Source of the DNA: an uncultured Alphaproteobacteria bacterium
GTDB taxonomy: Bacteria > Pseudomonadota > Alphaproteobacteria > RF32 > CAG-239
Reading direction: 5' to 3'
Length of the DNA stretch: 64,000 nucleotides
NCBI GenBank assembly: GCA_944393175.1
Contig: CALXZH010000012.1
Location: 1-64,000, forward strand
Each line of letters begins with the position of its first letter. Position 1 is the first letter of the stretch. Of this stretch, positions 1 to 9,074 are shown in pieces. Both the position numbers and the translations under genes were made by a program. The notes beneath the pieces are model-generated. The model did not search any database. It was not told the DNA's origin and saw only the letters and a list, made by a program, of their open reading frames with translations.

Positions 1-2
1 AT

Positions 3-143
3 GGACATCAATTTATCTGGATTACAGATGGTTTGGGTTGGCAATCAACTAAACGTCCTTTAAGAGATACTTTTGATAATACGGATTATATTATTAACCT
101 AGATATGATACAAAAAGGTGTTTTAGAAAGTTTACTTGAGTAA
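3..143 (+). CDS. C-terminal end of a type II restriction endonuclease, DpnII/MboI-like (partial)
   Basis: An open frame enters from the left edge and encodes 46 residues to a TAA stop. It begins GHQFIWITDGLGWQSTKRPL and ends with a hydrophobic NLDMIQKGVLESLLE tail. The ITDG-x-GW block followed by a (K/R)RPL segment and a YIINL/YVLNL-like segment is, from memory, typical of the C-terminus of DpnII/MboI-type restriction endonucleases. No upstream part is visible, so the catalytic PD-(D/E)xK core and any partner methyltransferase cannot be checked. It ends 18 bases before a bidirectional terminator shared with the convergent rplI operon. The family call is recognition by motif and is not certain. 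Confidence 0.6.
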   Translation, partial: GHQFIWITDGLGWQSTKRPLRDTFDNTDYIINLDMIQKGVLESLLE

Positions 144-160
144 ATGTGAGACAAACAAAA

Positions 161-191
161 AAACACCTCTGAAATTATCAGAGGTGTTTTT
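161..191. terminator. Bidirectional intrinsic terminator between restriction gene and rplI
   Basis: The stem AACACCTCTGA pairs with TCAGAGGTGTT around a short AT loop. It is preceded by an A-run and followed by a T-run, so it can end the plus-strand restriction gene and the minus-strand ribosomal operon. Confidence 0.85.
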
Positions 192-215
192 ATTGCAAAA
201 GTTTTTATAAAACTT

Positions 216-704
216 TTATTCTGCCGGAGAGTAAGCCTTAGCTTGCTTCTTAGCTTCATCTTCCGTTCTGGCAACGTTTACCAAAATGGTTTGTGAAACT
301 TCAGGGTGCAAGTTGAGTTTTACTTCGTAAACACCCAAGTCTTTGATGGCGTTTTCGAGGTATACACAACGGCGTTCTACGTCAAAACCAGCGGCTTTAA
401 TTGCAGCGGCAATGTCACGGATGGTGACAGAACCATACAATTGTCCGGTTTCAGCTGCTTGACGAATCAATACAGCGCTGTAACCTTTCAAAGCTTCAGC
501 TTTGGCAGTAGCAGCTTCCAACAATTTTTTGTTGTGTGCTTCTAACGCAGCTTTTTGTTTTTCAAAATAAGCAACGTTTGCTTCGGTTGCACGCAATGCT
601 TTGTTTTGCGGCAAAAGGTAGTTACGGGCATAACCGTTCTTTACGTTTACTTTGTCGCCCATTTTACCTAATTTATCGACATGTTCCAAAAGGATAATTT
701 CCAT
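216..704 (-). CDS. rplI: 50S ribosomal protein L9
   Basis: This 162-residue protein binds 23S rRNA and has a globular N-terminal domain, a long connecting helix and a C-terminal domain. The N-terminus MEIILLEHVDKLGKMGD and the following G-x-ARNYLLPQNKA stretch are the L9 signature. An in-frame ATG lies six bases upstream (710), but the GGAG Shine-Dalgarno sits one base from that codon and seven bases from the ATG at 704, so 704 is the better start and gives the normal L9 N-terminus. It is the last gene of the rpsF-rpsR-rplI operon, 15 bases after rpsR, and ends at the terminator at 161-191. Confidence 0.97.
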   Translation of the reverse strand: MEIILLEHVDKLGKMGDKVNVKNGYARNYLLPQNKALRATEANVAYFEKQKAALEAHNKKLLEAATAKAEALKGYSAVLIRQAAETGQLYGSVTIRDIAAAIKAAGFDVERRCVYLENAIKDLGVYEVKLNLHPEVSQTILVNVARTEDEAKKQAKAYSPAE

Positions 705-719
705 AGTCATTCTCCTTCA

Positions 720-947
720 CTATTGAGCAACAAACGGCAACAAGCCGATGTAACGTGCACGTTTGATTGCCTTAGCCAATTCTCTTTGCTTCTTTGCGGA
801 AACAGAAGTGATGCGGCTAGGAATAATTTTACCTTTTTCAGAGATGTATCTTGAAAGCAATTTTACATCTTTGTAGTCGATTTTGAGACCGTCTTCACCA
901 GAAAACGGGCAAGCTTTTTTTCTCTTAAAGAAAACTTGTTTAGCCAT
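720..947 (-). CDS. rpsR: 30S ribosomal protein S18
   Basis: This 75-residue protein has the S18 pattern: a basic N-terminus with the ACPF segment, then [22 protein letters not shown], shown here as DYKDVKLL and GKIIPSR, and a basic helix ending [10 protein letters not shown]18 forms a heterodimer with S6 on the platform of the small subunit. It lies 11 bases after rpsF and 15 bases before rplI in the same operon, with a good GGAG ribosome binding site. No anomalies were seen. Confidence 0.97.
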   Translation of the reverse strand: MAKQVFFKRKKACPFSGEDGLKIDYKDVKLLSRYISEKGKIIPSRITSVSAKKQRELAKAIKRARYIGLLPFVAQ

Positions 948-958
948 TACGTTCTCTC

Positions 959-1294
959 CTATTCTTCAACTGAATCTTTGTCGCTGGAAGATGAAGAATT
1001 CTCGCTGAATTCATCAACTTTAACTGTCATGTAACGAATAATGTCTTCGTTGAAACGCATAATTCTTTCAAATTCTGCGATGGCTTTTGCCGGAGCGGCA
1101 ATGTTCATTACAACGTAGTGACCTTTGCGGTTTTTCTTAATGCGATAAGCGAGATTTTTTAAACCCCAGTTATCAACGCGAACAACCTCGCCGCCTTCTT
1201 TTTTGATTACGTTGCTCAAGTCAGAAACAATTGAGCTTACTTGAGAGGCACCGAGATCTTGACGTGCAATCAGCACGCTTTCATAATTTGCCAT
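959..1294 (-). CDS. rpsF: 30S ribosomal protein S6
   Basis: The 111-residue product starts [14 protein letters not shown] and contains [17 protein letters not shown], the conserved S6 core that contacts S18. The C-terminal tail is acidic and serine-rich, as is common in S6. It is the first gene of rpsF-rpsR-rplI and has an AAGGAG ribosome binding site. A GC-rich leader (1326-1378) and a promoter (1391-1418) precede it. S6:S18 is known to autoregulate through a leader RNA in many bacteria, so leader-mediated control is plausible here. Confidence 0.97.
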   Translation of the reverse strand: MANYESVLIARQDLGASQVSSIVSDLSNVIKKEGGEVVRVDNWGLKNLAYRIKKNRKGHYVVMNIAAPAKAIAEFERIMRFNEDIIRYMTVKVDEFSENSSSSSDKDSVEE

Positions 1295-1325
1295 ATATAA
1301 AACTCCTTATGGATTCTCAACAAAT

Positions 1326-1378
1326 AGCCGACCTTATTGGCCGACCGGTTAATGTATAGCCGATATTCTTATACCGGC
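1326..1378 (-). promoter_or_regulatory. Structured GC-rich leader of rpsF, possible S6:S18 regulatory RNA
   Basis: In an AT-rich region, the rpsF leader holds two GC-rich helices on the minus strand. One pairs GCCGGTAT with ATATCGGC (1359-1378); the other pairs GGCC with GGTC around AATAA, flanked by CCGG and CGG triplets. The known S6:S18 leader motif presents CCG near a hairpin. The match is by placement and CCG content only; no covariance was tested. Confidence 0.4.
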
Positions 1379-1390
1379 AAGGACGCCCAA

Positions 1391-1418
1391 AATATACAAC
1401 AAAATCCATAAATTTCAA
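1391..1418 (-). promoter_or_regulatory. Sigma70-type promoter of rpsF operon
   Basis: On the minus strand TTGAAA (1413-1418) and TATATT (1391-1396) are separated by 16 bases. The start would fall just ahead of the structured leader. Confidence 0.65.
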
Positions 1419-1489
1419 GCATTATTTAAATATAAATTAATCTTTTTGGGCTAATAATTACTCAATTATCACTAAAAACCGGTTGTGAA

Positions 1490-1819
1490 ATGAAAAAATG
1501 TTATCTTGCCATATTCGGATTGCTCCTGCTCGGGGCTTGTATGAACCAAGTTGAAACAACTTCCATACAGCCGCAGCGGCGCTTTCGCTACGCTAATGAG
1601 GAAACAGAAATTAGTCTGTTGCAGCCCTTTACGCGTGTGATTGTCAGATGCTATTCCACTAAATATGAACCGGCTGAAACCTGCGCCCAATTCTTTGAAG
1701 AAAAAGGATATGTGCGTTTTCGCAATATTCCTTATAAAACCGCTAATTATGACTTTTTGAAAGCAAACGGGTATCCCACACGTCGTTGGCGTCCGGGCGA
1801 AATTACCCCGCGTTGGTAG
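1490..1819 (+). CDS. Small predicted lipoprotein, unknown function
   Basis: The 109-residue product starts with MKK and a short hydrophobic segment ending in the lipobox LLGAC, with the lipidated cysteine at residue 17, so it is probably an outer- or inner-membrane lipoprotein. The mature part has three more cysteines and an aromatic, basic C-terminus (YPTRRWRPGEITPRW). No family was recognised. The start has only a weak purine stretch upstream. It ends 12 bases before comM and may be co-transcribed with it. Confidence 0.7.
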   Translation: MKKCYLAIFGLLLLGACMNQVETTSIQPQRRFRYANEETEISLLQPFTRVIVRCYSTKYEPAETCAQFFEEKGYVRFRNIPYKTANYDFLKANGYPTRRWRPGEITPRW

Positions 1820-1831
1820 CAGGTTAAAACT

Positions 1832-3355
1832 ATGCTGGCTAGAGTTAACACAGTTGCTTTTAACGGATTGGAAGTTTTAGATGTTGATTTGCAGGTGCAA
1901 ATTTCTTCAGGTTTGCCCGCTTTTACAATCGTTGGTTTGCCGGATAAAGCCGTCGCCGAGAGCAAAGAAAGAGTGAGAGCCGCTCTGCAATCTTTGGGGC
2001 TTTCTTTACCGGCTAAAAGAATTACCATTAACTTGGCTCCTGCCGATATGCTTAAAGAAGGTTCTCATTTTGACTTGCCGGTGGCTTTAGGCCTGTTGGC
2101 GGGTATGGGTGTTGTGCCGCAAGAAGAACTTTCGGGCTATGTGGTTTTGGGAGAGCTCGGCTTAGATGGCTCAATCATTTCGGTCAACGGAGTGTTGCCG
2201 GTTGCTATTCATGCCAACTCTTTGGGAAAAGGAATTATTTGCCCTCAAGCCCAAGGCTCGGAAGCCGTTTGGTCGGGTATTAAAGATATTTTGGCAACCG
2301 ATAATCTCTTGAACCTTATCAATCATTTCAAAGGAAAAGGCACTATTCCTTTTCCGAAAATTGTGGAACAAAAGCCTGATTTCGGTACTTTGGATATGAG
2401 CGATGTTAAGGGGCAAGAAAATGCCAAAAGAGCCTTGGAAATTGCTGCGGCGGGCGGACATAATTTGTTGATGTCGGGACCTCCTGGTGCCGGAAAATCC
2501 ATGCTTGCGGCAAGGCTGCCTTCAATTTTGCCGCCTTTAACTCCGCAAGAGGCGCTTGAAACCAGTATGATTCACTCCATTGCCGGAGAGCTCAAAGACG
2601 GCAAACTTTGCTTTAATCGTCCGTATCGTGACCCGCATCATTCGGCGTCAACGCCGGCTTTGGTTGGCGGCGGACGCAAAGGAATCCCCGGAGAAATTTC
2701 TTTGGCGCATAACGGGGTTTTGTTTTTAGATGAGTTGCCGGAGTTTAACCGCTCTACATTAGAGGCATTGCGTCAACCTCTTGAAAACGGCTATGTGACA
2801 ATCTCACGCGTTAATGCGCATACGGTTTATCCGGCCAAATTTCAGCTGATTGCCGCCATGAATCCTTGTCGGTGCGGAAATTTCGGTAATCCGGAGCTGG
2901 AGTGTCCAAGAGCGCCCAAATGTGCCGAAGAATATTTGGCAAAATTATCGGGACCATTACTCGACCGTATTGATATTCATATTGATGTTCCGGCGGTTAG
3001 CCCATGGGAAATGGCCGATGTGAAAAAAGGCGAAACTTCTGCCGTTATCAGAGAAAGAGTTATTCAAGCCCGCGAAATTCAAAGGCAAAGATTTATTAAA
3101 CTTGATGAGCCGCAACTTACAACCAATTCTCAGCTCAGAGGGCAGCTTTTGGAAGATGTGACCAAGCTGGATCATGATGCCGAAGAACTGCTTATCTCTT
3201 TTGCAAACAAAAATCATCTCTCGGCGAGGGCTTATCATCGAACTTTGCGGTTAGCAAGAACGATTGCGGACTTGCAAAATAGTACAAACGTTCTTAAAAT
3301 GCATATTGCCGAAGCTCTGTCTTATCGAAGAAAACAATCGGCAAAAACACGTTAG
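1832..3355 (+). CDS. comM: ComM/YifB family Mg-chelatase-like AAA+ ATPase
   Basis: The 507-residue protein has the N-terminal ChlI-type domain (SGLPAFTIVGLPDKAVAESKERVR region), a Walker A at residues 216-223 (GPPGAGKS), the Walker B/DELPEF segment and the C-terminal Mg-chelatase helical domain (YHRTLRLARTIADL). Length and domain order match ComM. ComM-type helicases promote branch migration during integration of transformed DNA in competent bacteria; whether this organism is competent is unknown. It is followed directly by the large secreted protein at 3368, whose ribosome binding site overlaps the comM stop. Confidence 0.95.
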   Translation: MLARVNTVAFNGLEVLDVDLQVQISSGLPAFTIVGLPDKAVAESKERVRAALQSLGLSLPAKRITINLAPADMLKEGSHFDLPVALGLLAGMGVVPQEELSGYVVLGELGLDGSIISVNGVLPVAIHANSLGKGIICPQAQGSEAVWSGIKDILATDNLLNLINHFKGKGTIPFPKIVEQKPDFGTLDMSDVKGQENAKRALEIAAAGGHNLLMSGPPGAGKSMLAARLPSILPPLTPQEALETSMIHSIAGELKDGKLCFNRPYRDPHHSASTPALVGGGRKGIPGEISLAHNGVLFLDELPEFNRSTLEALRQPLENGYVTISRVNAHTVYPAKFQLIAAMNPCRCGNFGNPELECPRAPKCAEEYLAKLSGPLLDRIDIHIDVPAVSPWEMADVKKGETSAVIRERVIQAREIQRQRFIKLDEPQLTTNSQLRGQLLEDVTKLDHDAEELLISFANKNHLSARAYHRTLRLARTIADLQNSTNVLKMHIAEALSYRRKQSAKTR

Positions 3356-3367
3356 GAGCCATAATTG

Positions 3368-5995
3368 ATGAAAATTATAAAATCTGCGCTAGTGATAACT
3401 TTTATAACCTTGCTTGCAATGAGTGCCGGAAATCCGGCATATTCAAGCGATACCGGCGAAGTAAAAATAATCAGTCGGCAGATTGATAGAAACCTTGAAC
3501 GTGCTTATGGCGAGACAGAAGCCAGACGGGCAACTTTTAAAAATAATTTCAAACCCAATCCGAAAAAATCAAATCGTAAATTTTCAGGGCCGATATTTGG
3601 GGACAATGATTGCACCAGACGTACTTGCGGCGGGGCAATGTTTGGTCCGCAAACTTGTAAAAAAATCGAGCTCCCTTGTGAAGATTGCGGCGAAACGCCC
3701 AAACCGGTTAAGCCGCGCCCCAATATCAAAAATTATGTAACTTTGGAAGAAGATATTTTTGAAGCAATACATCATCGTTGCAGTGATTTTGCGCCGTTGC
3801 AACTGGAGTGGGTTGATTTTCGTATTAAAAAAGGTCGTGACGAAGGATATTCACGCAATTTGGGTAATTACAGATTTCGGATTTTTGGCTGCCGGCGCGA
3901 CCAAAAACATGCCATTTTAAATGAAGGGCGGATTATGCAAAAAGATATGCAATTTATCCGTATTTTTGAGGACAAAGTTAAAGACTGCTACAATATTGTG
4001 AAAATTCCGAACGATATTTGTTTGGATGGCGTGAATAAACCTTTGCCGGAATATATTTTAACCGCCGAAATTACTGACTATTTTATGAATTTGTGCGATG
4101 AATATGACTGGAACGACGCAAAGAAAGAAAATTTGCGTACCGGTTCGGCACAAATGACGGTGACCTGGCGTTTGCTGGATTTGAGCAAATCAAATGTGTT
4201 GTGGAAAGGAACTTCGGAGGGATATTCCGAAGTTAAAGACGGCGAATATAATGCCGAAATGATTTTGATTGAACGCGCATTTGCCGATGCCGTCGATAAT
4301 TTGCGTCAGTTGCCTGGGTTTGAAGCTCAGCTGGCTGTTCGCCAAAATCCGGCTGATTTGGCAGCACAAAAACAAGCCCTTATTGATATGGAACGCTTAA
4401 ACGATCCGATTAAATGTCAATATCAACCCGAATTGGCTAAGTTAGCGCAAAAGCCTGAGTTGTTGGCTTTGTGCCCGGCTGATAATCCTGATTGTGATGG
4501 TAGTTTGGAAGAGTTAACTTTGGCTGAAAAAACAACACCCGAACAGCAAACTTTAATTGTGGATGATGTTAAGGCTAAAGGTGTTGAAGAAAGCGGCAAT
4601 GCCGTTGATATGAGTGGTGTTTCGGCAGGTCAAAATACGTCGCTTTTGCAAATAAACGATGTTGAGGAAAGCGGCAATGCCGTTGATATGGGCAGCGGTT
4701 TAACAGATCGAGAGGCGGAAATAGCGGCTGCGGCGGCTCAAGCCAAAGAGAGAACAATTCAATATGATGTGGCTGAAACTTCTCAAGACTTCTGTCCTTT
4801 GGATGAAGATGGTAATCCGCAATGCGGCGAAGAAGTTGCCGTGGCTGAAGCTGTGGTTACACCTCCGACAGAAGGCGTGGAAGAATTTAATCAGGCTGAT
4901 ATGTTTGTGGAAGGTGAAGAACCTGAAAACGGCGTGTGGGTAGATGTTCCTTGTGATCAATTATCTCCTGATGATCCGAATTATTGCGAACCTTCCATGT
5001 TTGAATTCTTACATCAAAAAGATTTGAGTTGCGAACCGTCTATCTTTGATAAAATGTTCGGTACAACGCCGTCTTGCGCATTGGCTGCCGAACAAGTGAT
5101 TGAAGCTTCTGATTTTGTTGAAGAAGCCTGTGGTGCTGAAACTTGCGGAATCGTCTCTGAAGTTGAAGAAAGCTCAGGTTTTGTTGATATGAGCGGTGAA
5201 AGCACAACTGATGGCCAAGCTTGGACAACTCTGGAGGCAGCTCCCGAAGAAACTCAAGATATGTTGGAGAGAAATGAACTCTGCATTATTAATCACGGAC
5301 CTTATGATAAGCTTACACCTGAGAATATTTATAAAGTTCGTGCTTCTGTGGTTGGGGTTACCAATGCCAACGGAGTTAAAGGTGCAGGATTGCTTATTTC
5401 TGACCAATTTATCTTAACCTCGGCGGATTTGGTGGTTAAAGACAATAATCGCTACACCATTAAGACGATTAACGGCGTGGAGATGAGCGGTCGGGCAGTG
5501 CGTGCTAATATCAAAAAGAACACGGCTCTCATCTTGTTAGACGAGAAGACCAAGTTTACGCCTTTGTCTTTGAACTTGGAGTTGCCGGCAGTCGGTCAAG
5601 GCGGATTTATGGCTTTGGGCTTGTTTGATGACGAAGAAGGCGGTGAAGGCTATCTGGATAACAAAGGTAAAGTCAACGGCTATCGCTACTCCGATGAAAA
5701 AGGTGCGGAAGTGATTGTTGATACCTTTGTGCAACAAGTTACAATCGGTAGCGTGTTGATTGATAAGAACGGAACAATTGTCGGCCTGTCGCATATAAGC
5801 AAACAAGAAAATGATGATCCGGATTTGTTCTTGCCGATTAGTACGGCGATTAACTCGGTTGGTTTGGATATTTGCGGACAAATTGCAAAAGCTCCGAAAG
5901 TGCCGATGGCCGTGATTAAACCGGTATCAACCGCAATTGATAGTTTCACCGGTTCTAAAGAGCCAAAACCAATGGATGCTAAAGCTCGTAAGTAA
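3368..5995 (+). CDS. Large secreted protein with a degenerate trypsin-like domain
   Basis: The 875-residue protein has a signal peptide (MKIIKSALVITFITLLAMSA) and a Cys-rich stretch near residues 80-110. A region around 125-330 (LTAEITDY, MTVTWRLLD, NVLWKGTSEGYSE) resembles bacterial ABC-auxiliary/CsgG-like lipoprotein domains. A long acidic middle carries four copies of a VEE(S)xxxxVDM motif at about residues 406, 432, 504 and 599. Residues 650-838 fold-match HtrA/trypsin domains (GAGLLIS-x-FILTSADLV), but the expected His is Asp, the Asp position is Thr, and the GNSGG loop is replaced by VTIGSV. It therefore looks like an inactive protease. The ATG at 3368 is preferred over a TTG at 3365 because AGGAG lies nine bases upstream. 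Confidence 0.75.
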   Translation: MKIIKSALVITFITLLAMSAGNPAYSSDTGEVKIISRQIDRNLERAYGETEARRATFKNNFKPNPKKSNRKFSGPIFGDNDCTRRTCGGAMFGPQTCKKIELPCEDCGETPKPVKPRPNIKNYVTLEEDIFEAIHHRCSDFAPLQLEWVDFRIKKGRDEGYSRNLGNYRFRIFGCRRDQKHAILNEGRIMQKDMQFIRIFEDKVKDCYNIVKIPNDICLDGVNKPLPEYILTAEITDYFMNLCDEYDWNDAKKENLRTGSAQMTVTWRLLDLSKSNVLWKGTSEGYSEVKDGEYNAEMILIERAFADAVDNLRQLPGFEAQLAVRQNPADLAAQKQALIDMERLNDPIKCQYQPELAKLAQKPELLALCPADNPDCDGSLEELTLAEKTTPEQQTLIVDDVKAKGVEESGNAVDMSGVSAGQNTSLLQINDVEESGNAVDMGSGLTDREAEIAAAAAQAKERTIQYDVAETSQDFCPLDEDGNPQCGEEVAVAEAVVTPPTEGVEEFNQADMFVEGEEPENGVWVDVPCDQLSPDDPNYCEPSMFEFLHQKDLSCEPSIFDKMFGTTPSCALAAEQVIEASDFVEEACGAETCGIVSEVEESSGFVDMSGESTTDGQAWTTLEAAPEETQDMLERNELCIINHGPYDKLTPENIYKVRASVVGVTNANGVKGAGLLISDQFILTSADLVVKDNNRYTIKTINGVEMSGRAVRANIKKNTALILLDEKTKFTPLSLNLELPAVGQGGFMALGLFDDEEGGEGYLDNKGKVNGYRYSDEKGAEVIVDTFVQQVTIGSVLIDKNGTIVGLSHISKQENDDPDLFLPISTAINSVGLDICGQIAKAPKVPMAVIKPVSTAIDSFTGSKEPKPMDAKARK

Positions 5996-6000
5996 AATAA

Positions 6001-6030
6001 GTCCCCTGCAAAAAGCAGGGGCTTATTTTT
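6001..6030 (+). terminator. Intrinsic terminator
   Basis: CCCCTGC pairs with GCAGGGG around AAAAA and is followed by CTTATTTTT. It ends the comM / secreted protein unit. Confidence 0.85.
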
Positions 6031-6050
6031 AGGCTTAATCTAAAATAGAC

Positions 6051-6079
6051 TTGCAAAAGTGAAGAGTTTTACCTAAATA
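6051..6079 (+). promoter_or_regulatory. Promoter of hslVU, with possible heat-shock sigma features
   Basis: TTGCAA (6051-6056) and TAAATA (6074-6079) are 17 bases apart. Overlapping it, CTTGCAAAA and CCTAAATAT at a similar distance resemble an alphaproteobacterial RpoH promoter, which fits hslVU as heat-shock genes. Which sigma factor is used cannot be decided from the sequence. Confidence 0.5.
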
Positions 6080-6112
6080 TTATAAGAAATAAAAATATCA
6101 AAGGGAAAATAA

Positions 6113-6637
6113 ATGACCACAATATTATGCGTTCGTAGAGGCAACGAAGTTGTTATGGCCGGAGACGGGCAGGCAACTTTAGGTGAGGCCGTCGTTTTTA
6201 AGTCAAAATCGGTTAAAGTACGTCGTATCGGTAATGGCAATATCATTGCCGGATTTGCAGGTGCGGCCGCAGACGGAATAACTCTTATCGAACGATTGGA
6301 AGAAAAACTTGAAAAGCATGCCAATCAGCTCAAAAGAGCAGCCGTCGAGCTGGCTAAAGATTGGCGGATGGATAAATATTTGCGCCAGTTGCAGGCATAT
6401 ATGATTGTGGCGGATAAAGATGTTTCTTTGGTGATTTCGGGTACCGGTGAGGTGATGGAGCCCGATGACGGTATTATCGGTATCGGCAGCGGCGGAAATT
6501 ATGCCATGGCGGCAGCTAAGGCTTTGTATGATGTGGAAGGCTTGAGCCTTGAAGAAATTGCCCGCAAAGCCTTAAAAATTGCCGGTGATATTGATATTTA
6601 CACCAATCATAATGTTATTGTAGAAAAGGTAAACTAA
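6113..6637 (+). CDS. hslV: HslV peptidase subunit of the HslVU protease
   Basis: The 174-residue protein begins [20 protein letters not shown]; removal of Met exposes the catalytic Thr of this proteasome-type hydrolase. The [30 protein letters not shown]-like and C-terminal [10 protein letters not shown] segments are classic HslV. It forms dodecamers that degrade proteins unfolded by HslU in the cytoplasm. hslU starts one base after its stop. A promoter lies at 6051-6079. Length matches the family. Confidence 0.97.
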   Translation: MTTILCVRRGNEVVMAGDGQATLGEAVVFKSKSVKVRRIGNGNIIAGFAGAAADGITLIERLEEKLEKHANQLKRAAVELAKDWRMDKYLRQLQAYMIVADKDVSLVISGTGEVMEPDDGIIGIGSGGNYAMAAAKALYDVEGLSLEEIARKALKIAGDIDIYTNHNVIVEKVN

Positions 6638-6638
6638 A

Positions 6639-7949
6639 ATGGCTGTATTTTCTCCGCGCGAGATTGTCTCGGAATTGGATCGTTTTATTGTCGGACAGAC
6701 CGAAGCTAAAAAAGCGGTGGCAATTGCTTTGCGCAACCGTTGGCGTCGTATGCAGTTGCCCGATAGGCTCAAAGAAGAAATCGTGCCGAAAAATATTTTA
6801 ATGGTCGGACCGACCGGTGTCGGTAAAACCGAAATTTCTCGCCGGTTGGCAAAACTGGCTAAGGCGCCTTTTATTAAGGTTGAGGCAACCAAATTTACCG
6901 AAATCGGCTATGTCGGAAGAGATGTGGAATCGATTATTCGCGATCTAGTGGAAAATGCCATTCACACCACAAAAGAAGAAATGCGCAAAAGTGTGGCCGC
7001 TAAGGCTGAAATTGCGGCTGAAGAACGCGTTTTGGAGGCTTTGGTCGGGGTTAATGCCGGGGATGATACAAAGCAAAAATTCCGCAAACTGTTGCGTGAA
7101 AATCAACTCAACGACAAAGAAATTGAAATCAGCGTGTTGGATAACGGCAGTACATCCATGCCGACGATTGATATTCCGGGAATGCCGGGCGCGCAAATGG
7201 GTATGATTAGTTTGAGCGATTTGCTCGGTAAGCCTTTTGGCGATAAATACAAGACCAAGAAAATGACGGTCGGTGATGCCTATAAGGTATTGATGGATGA
7301 GGAAAGCGACAAGCTCTTGGATAATGACGCCATTACGCGTGAGGCAATAAAAGCGGTTGAAAATGACGGTATTGTCTTTATTGATGAGATTGATAAAATT
7401 ACCGGAAAAGATGACCGCAGAGGGTCGGATATTTCGCGTGAGGGTGTACAAAGAGATTTATTGCCTTTGATAGAAGGAACAACCGTTGCCACCAAATACG
7501 GTATGGTAAAGACCGACCATATTTTGTTTATTTGCTCGGGAGCGTTTCATCTTTCAAAACCTGCGGATTTATTGCCGGAGCTGCAAGGTCGTTTGCCAAT
7601 CAGAGTTGAGTTGAAAGCCTTAAGCAGAGAAGATTTTGTAAAAATCTTAACCGAGCCGGAAGCAAACCTGATTGAGCAATATGAGGCTTTGCTCAAAACC
7701 GAGAATTTTGATTTGGAATTTACACCAGAAGCAATCGAAAAAATTGCCGATATGGCGGTGATTATCAATGAAAATGTTGAAAATATCGGTGCCAGACGGC
7801 TGCATACGGTTTTGGAGATTTTGTTGGAAGACATCAGCTTTAGTGCCTCGGACAGAAGTGGTGAAAAAGTTGTTATTACGCCGGAAATGGTGGAAGAAAA
7901 ACTCTCCAAATATACCCAAGCCGGAGATTTGTCGAAGTTTATTCTCTAA
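6639..7949 (+). CDS. hslU: HslU ATPase subunit of the HslVU protease
   Basis: The 436-residue AAA+ unfoldase has [17 protein letters not shown] at the N-terminus, Walker A GPTGVGKT at residues 57-64, an inserted I-domain, a Walker B FIDEIDKI, the arginine-finger region [14 protein letters not shown] and a C-terminal LSKFIL that docks into HslV. It unfolds substrates and feeds them to HslV. It lies one base after hslV and its stop directly abuts the hemW start, so the three genes are probably one transcript. Confidence 0.97.
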   Translation: MAVFSPREIVSELDRFIVGQTEAKKAVAIALRNRWRRMQLPDRLKEEIVPKNILMVGPTGVGKTEISRRLAKLAKAPFIKVEATKFTEIGYVGRDVESIIRDLVENAIHTTKEEMRKSVAAKAEIAAEERVLEALVGVNAGDDTKQKFRKLLRENQLNDKEIEISVLDNGSTSMPTIDIPGMPGAQMGMISLSDLLGKPFGDKYKTKKMTVGDAYKVLMDEESDKLLDNDAITREAIKAVENDGIVFIDEIDKITGKDDRRGSDISREGVQRDLLPLIEGTTVATKYGMVKTDHILFICSGAFHLSKPADLLPELQGRLPIRVELKALSREDFVKILTEPEANLIEQYEALLKTENFDLEFTPEAIEKIADMAVIINENVENIGARRLHTVLEILLEDISFSASDRSGEKVVITPEMVEEKLSKYTQAGDLSKFIL

Positions 7950-9074
7950 ATGGCGAGCAAATCTTTGGAAAAAGCACCAAGTCAGCAACCTGAAAAAATC
8001 GCAATTTATGTGCATTGGCCCTATTGTTTGAGCAAATGCCCTTATTGCGATTTTTTTAGTAAGGTGGATAAGCGCGTTAATCAAGATGAGATGATTGATG
8101 CATATCTTGATGATTTGCGCTTTTATCATAATTTGACGACAGATAAACAAGTCCAAAGTATCTTTTTTGGCGGTGGTACCCCCTCTTTGATAGCCCCACA
8201 AAATATTGAAAAGATAATTGACTGTGTGAGCGCGTTGTGGCGGTGCCAAGCTAAGGTTGAAATCTCGCTCGAGGCAAATCCCAATACCAACCATAAAAAC
8301 CTTTTTGCTGATTTGAAAAAAGCCGGCATAAATCGTTTGTCGCTCGGGGTGCAAGCCTTAAATGACCAAGATTTGAAGTTTTTGGGGCGGACTCACAATT
8401 TAGCTCAAGCCTTACAGGCAATTGAAGATGTGGTGAGCGTTTTTGATAATCATTCGGTTGATTTGATTTATGCCAGACCAAATCAAGAACTTGACCAATG
8501 GCAAAACGAGCTTGACCAAGTGACTGGTTTGGGGTTAAAACACATCTCTCTTTATCAGCTGACAATCGAGGAGGGAACGGTTTTTGCTCGCAAGGGAGTG
8601 AAACCTTTGGATGAAGAAAAAGCGGCTCAAATGTATGCCTTTACCCAACAGTTTTTGAGGGAAAAGGGCTATTTCCAATATGAGATTTCTAACTTTGCGA
8701 GAGAGGGGTATCAATCAATCCATAATTTGGCCTATTGGCGCGGTGAAGACTATGTGGGAATCGGCCCCTCTGCACACGGACGCTTGCATTTGGAAAATAA
8801 GATTTTGGCAACCACCTATCATTTGCAGCAAGAAGAATTAAGCCCAAGCGAACGTGCCGAAGAACTCATCATTATGGGGTTGAGAATTGTTGAGGGAATC
8901 GATAAAAAACGGTTTTATCGGCAATGTGGTTTGAAGTTTGATGACTTTGTTAATCAAAAGGCTCTAGGGGATTTGGCGGTGCAAGGCTATTTGCAAAATA
9001 ATGATTTGTGCGTGCGTGCCACAAAGAAGGGATTTTTGGTGTTGGACAAGCTCATTGAAGAGCTGTGTGCTTAG
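7950..9074 (+). CDS. hemW: HemW radical SAM heme chaperone
   Basis: The 374-residue protein has the radical SAM cluster motif CxxxCxxC (Cys26, Cys30, Cys33) followed by D-F, which is the HemW pattern; HemN has a fourth Cys here. The FFGGGTPSL segment binds SAM, and the C-terminal HemN_C region is present. HemW-type proteins bind heme and are thought to deliver it rather than act as coproporphyrinogen oxidase. The ATG follows the hslU stop with no gap. It converges with the DMT-type gene, overlapping by four bases. Confidence 0.93.
   Translation: MASKSLEKAPSQQPEKIAIYVHWPYCLSKCPYCDFFSKVDKRVNQDEMIDAYLDDLRFYHNLTTDKQVQSIFFGGGTPSLIAPQNIEKIIDCVSALWRCQAKVEISLEANPNTNHKNLFADLKKAGINRLSLGVQALNDQDLKFLGRTHNLAQALQAIEDVVSVFDNHSVDLIYARPNQELDQWQNELDQVTGLGLKHISLYQLTIEEGTVFARKGVKPLDEEKAAQMYAFTQQFLREKGYFQYEISNFAREGYQSIHNLAYWRGEDYVGIGPSAHGRLHLENKILATTYHLQQEELSPSERAEELIIMGLRIVEGIDKKRFYRQCGLKFDDFVNQKALGDLAVQGYLQNNDLCVRATKKGFLVLDKLIEELCA

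Noticed and set aside
5321-5880. Active HtrA/DegP protease annotation for the C-terminal domain of the 875-residue protein
   Set aside because: All three catalytic positions are substituted, so an active serine protease is not supported.
7647-8354. Minus-strand open frame of 235 codons across the hslU-hemW junction
   Set aside because: Both strands cannot reasonably code here; hslU and hemW are clear and the antisense product has no motif.
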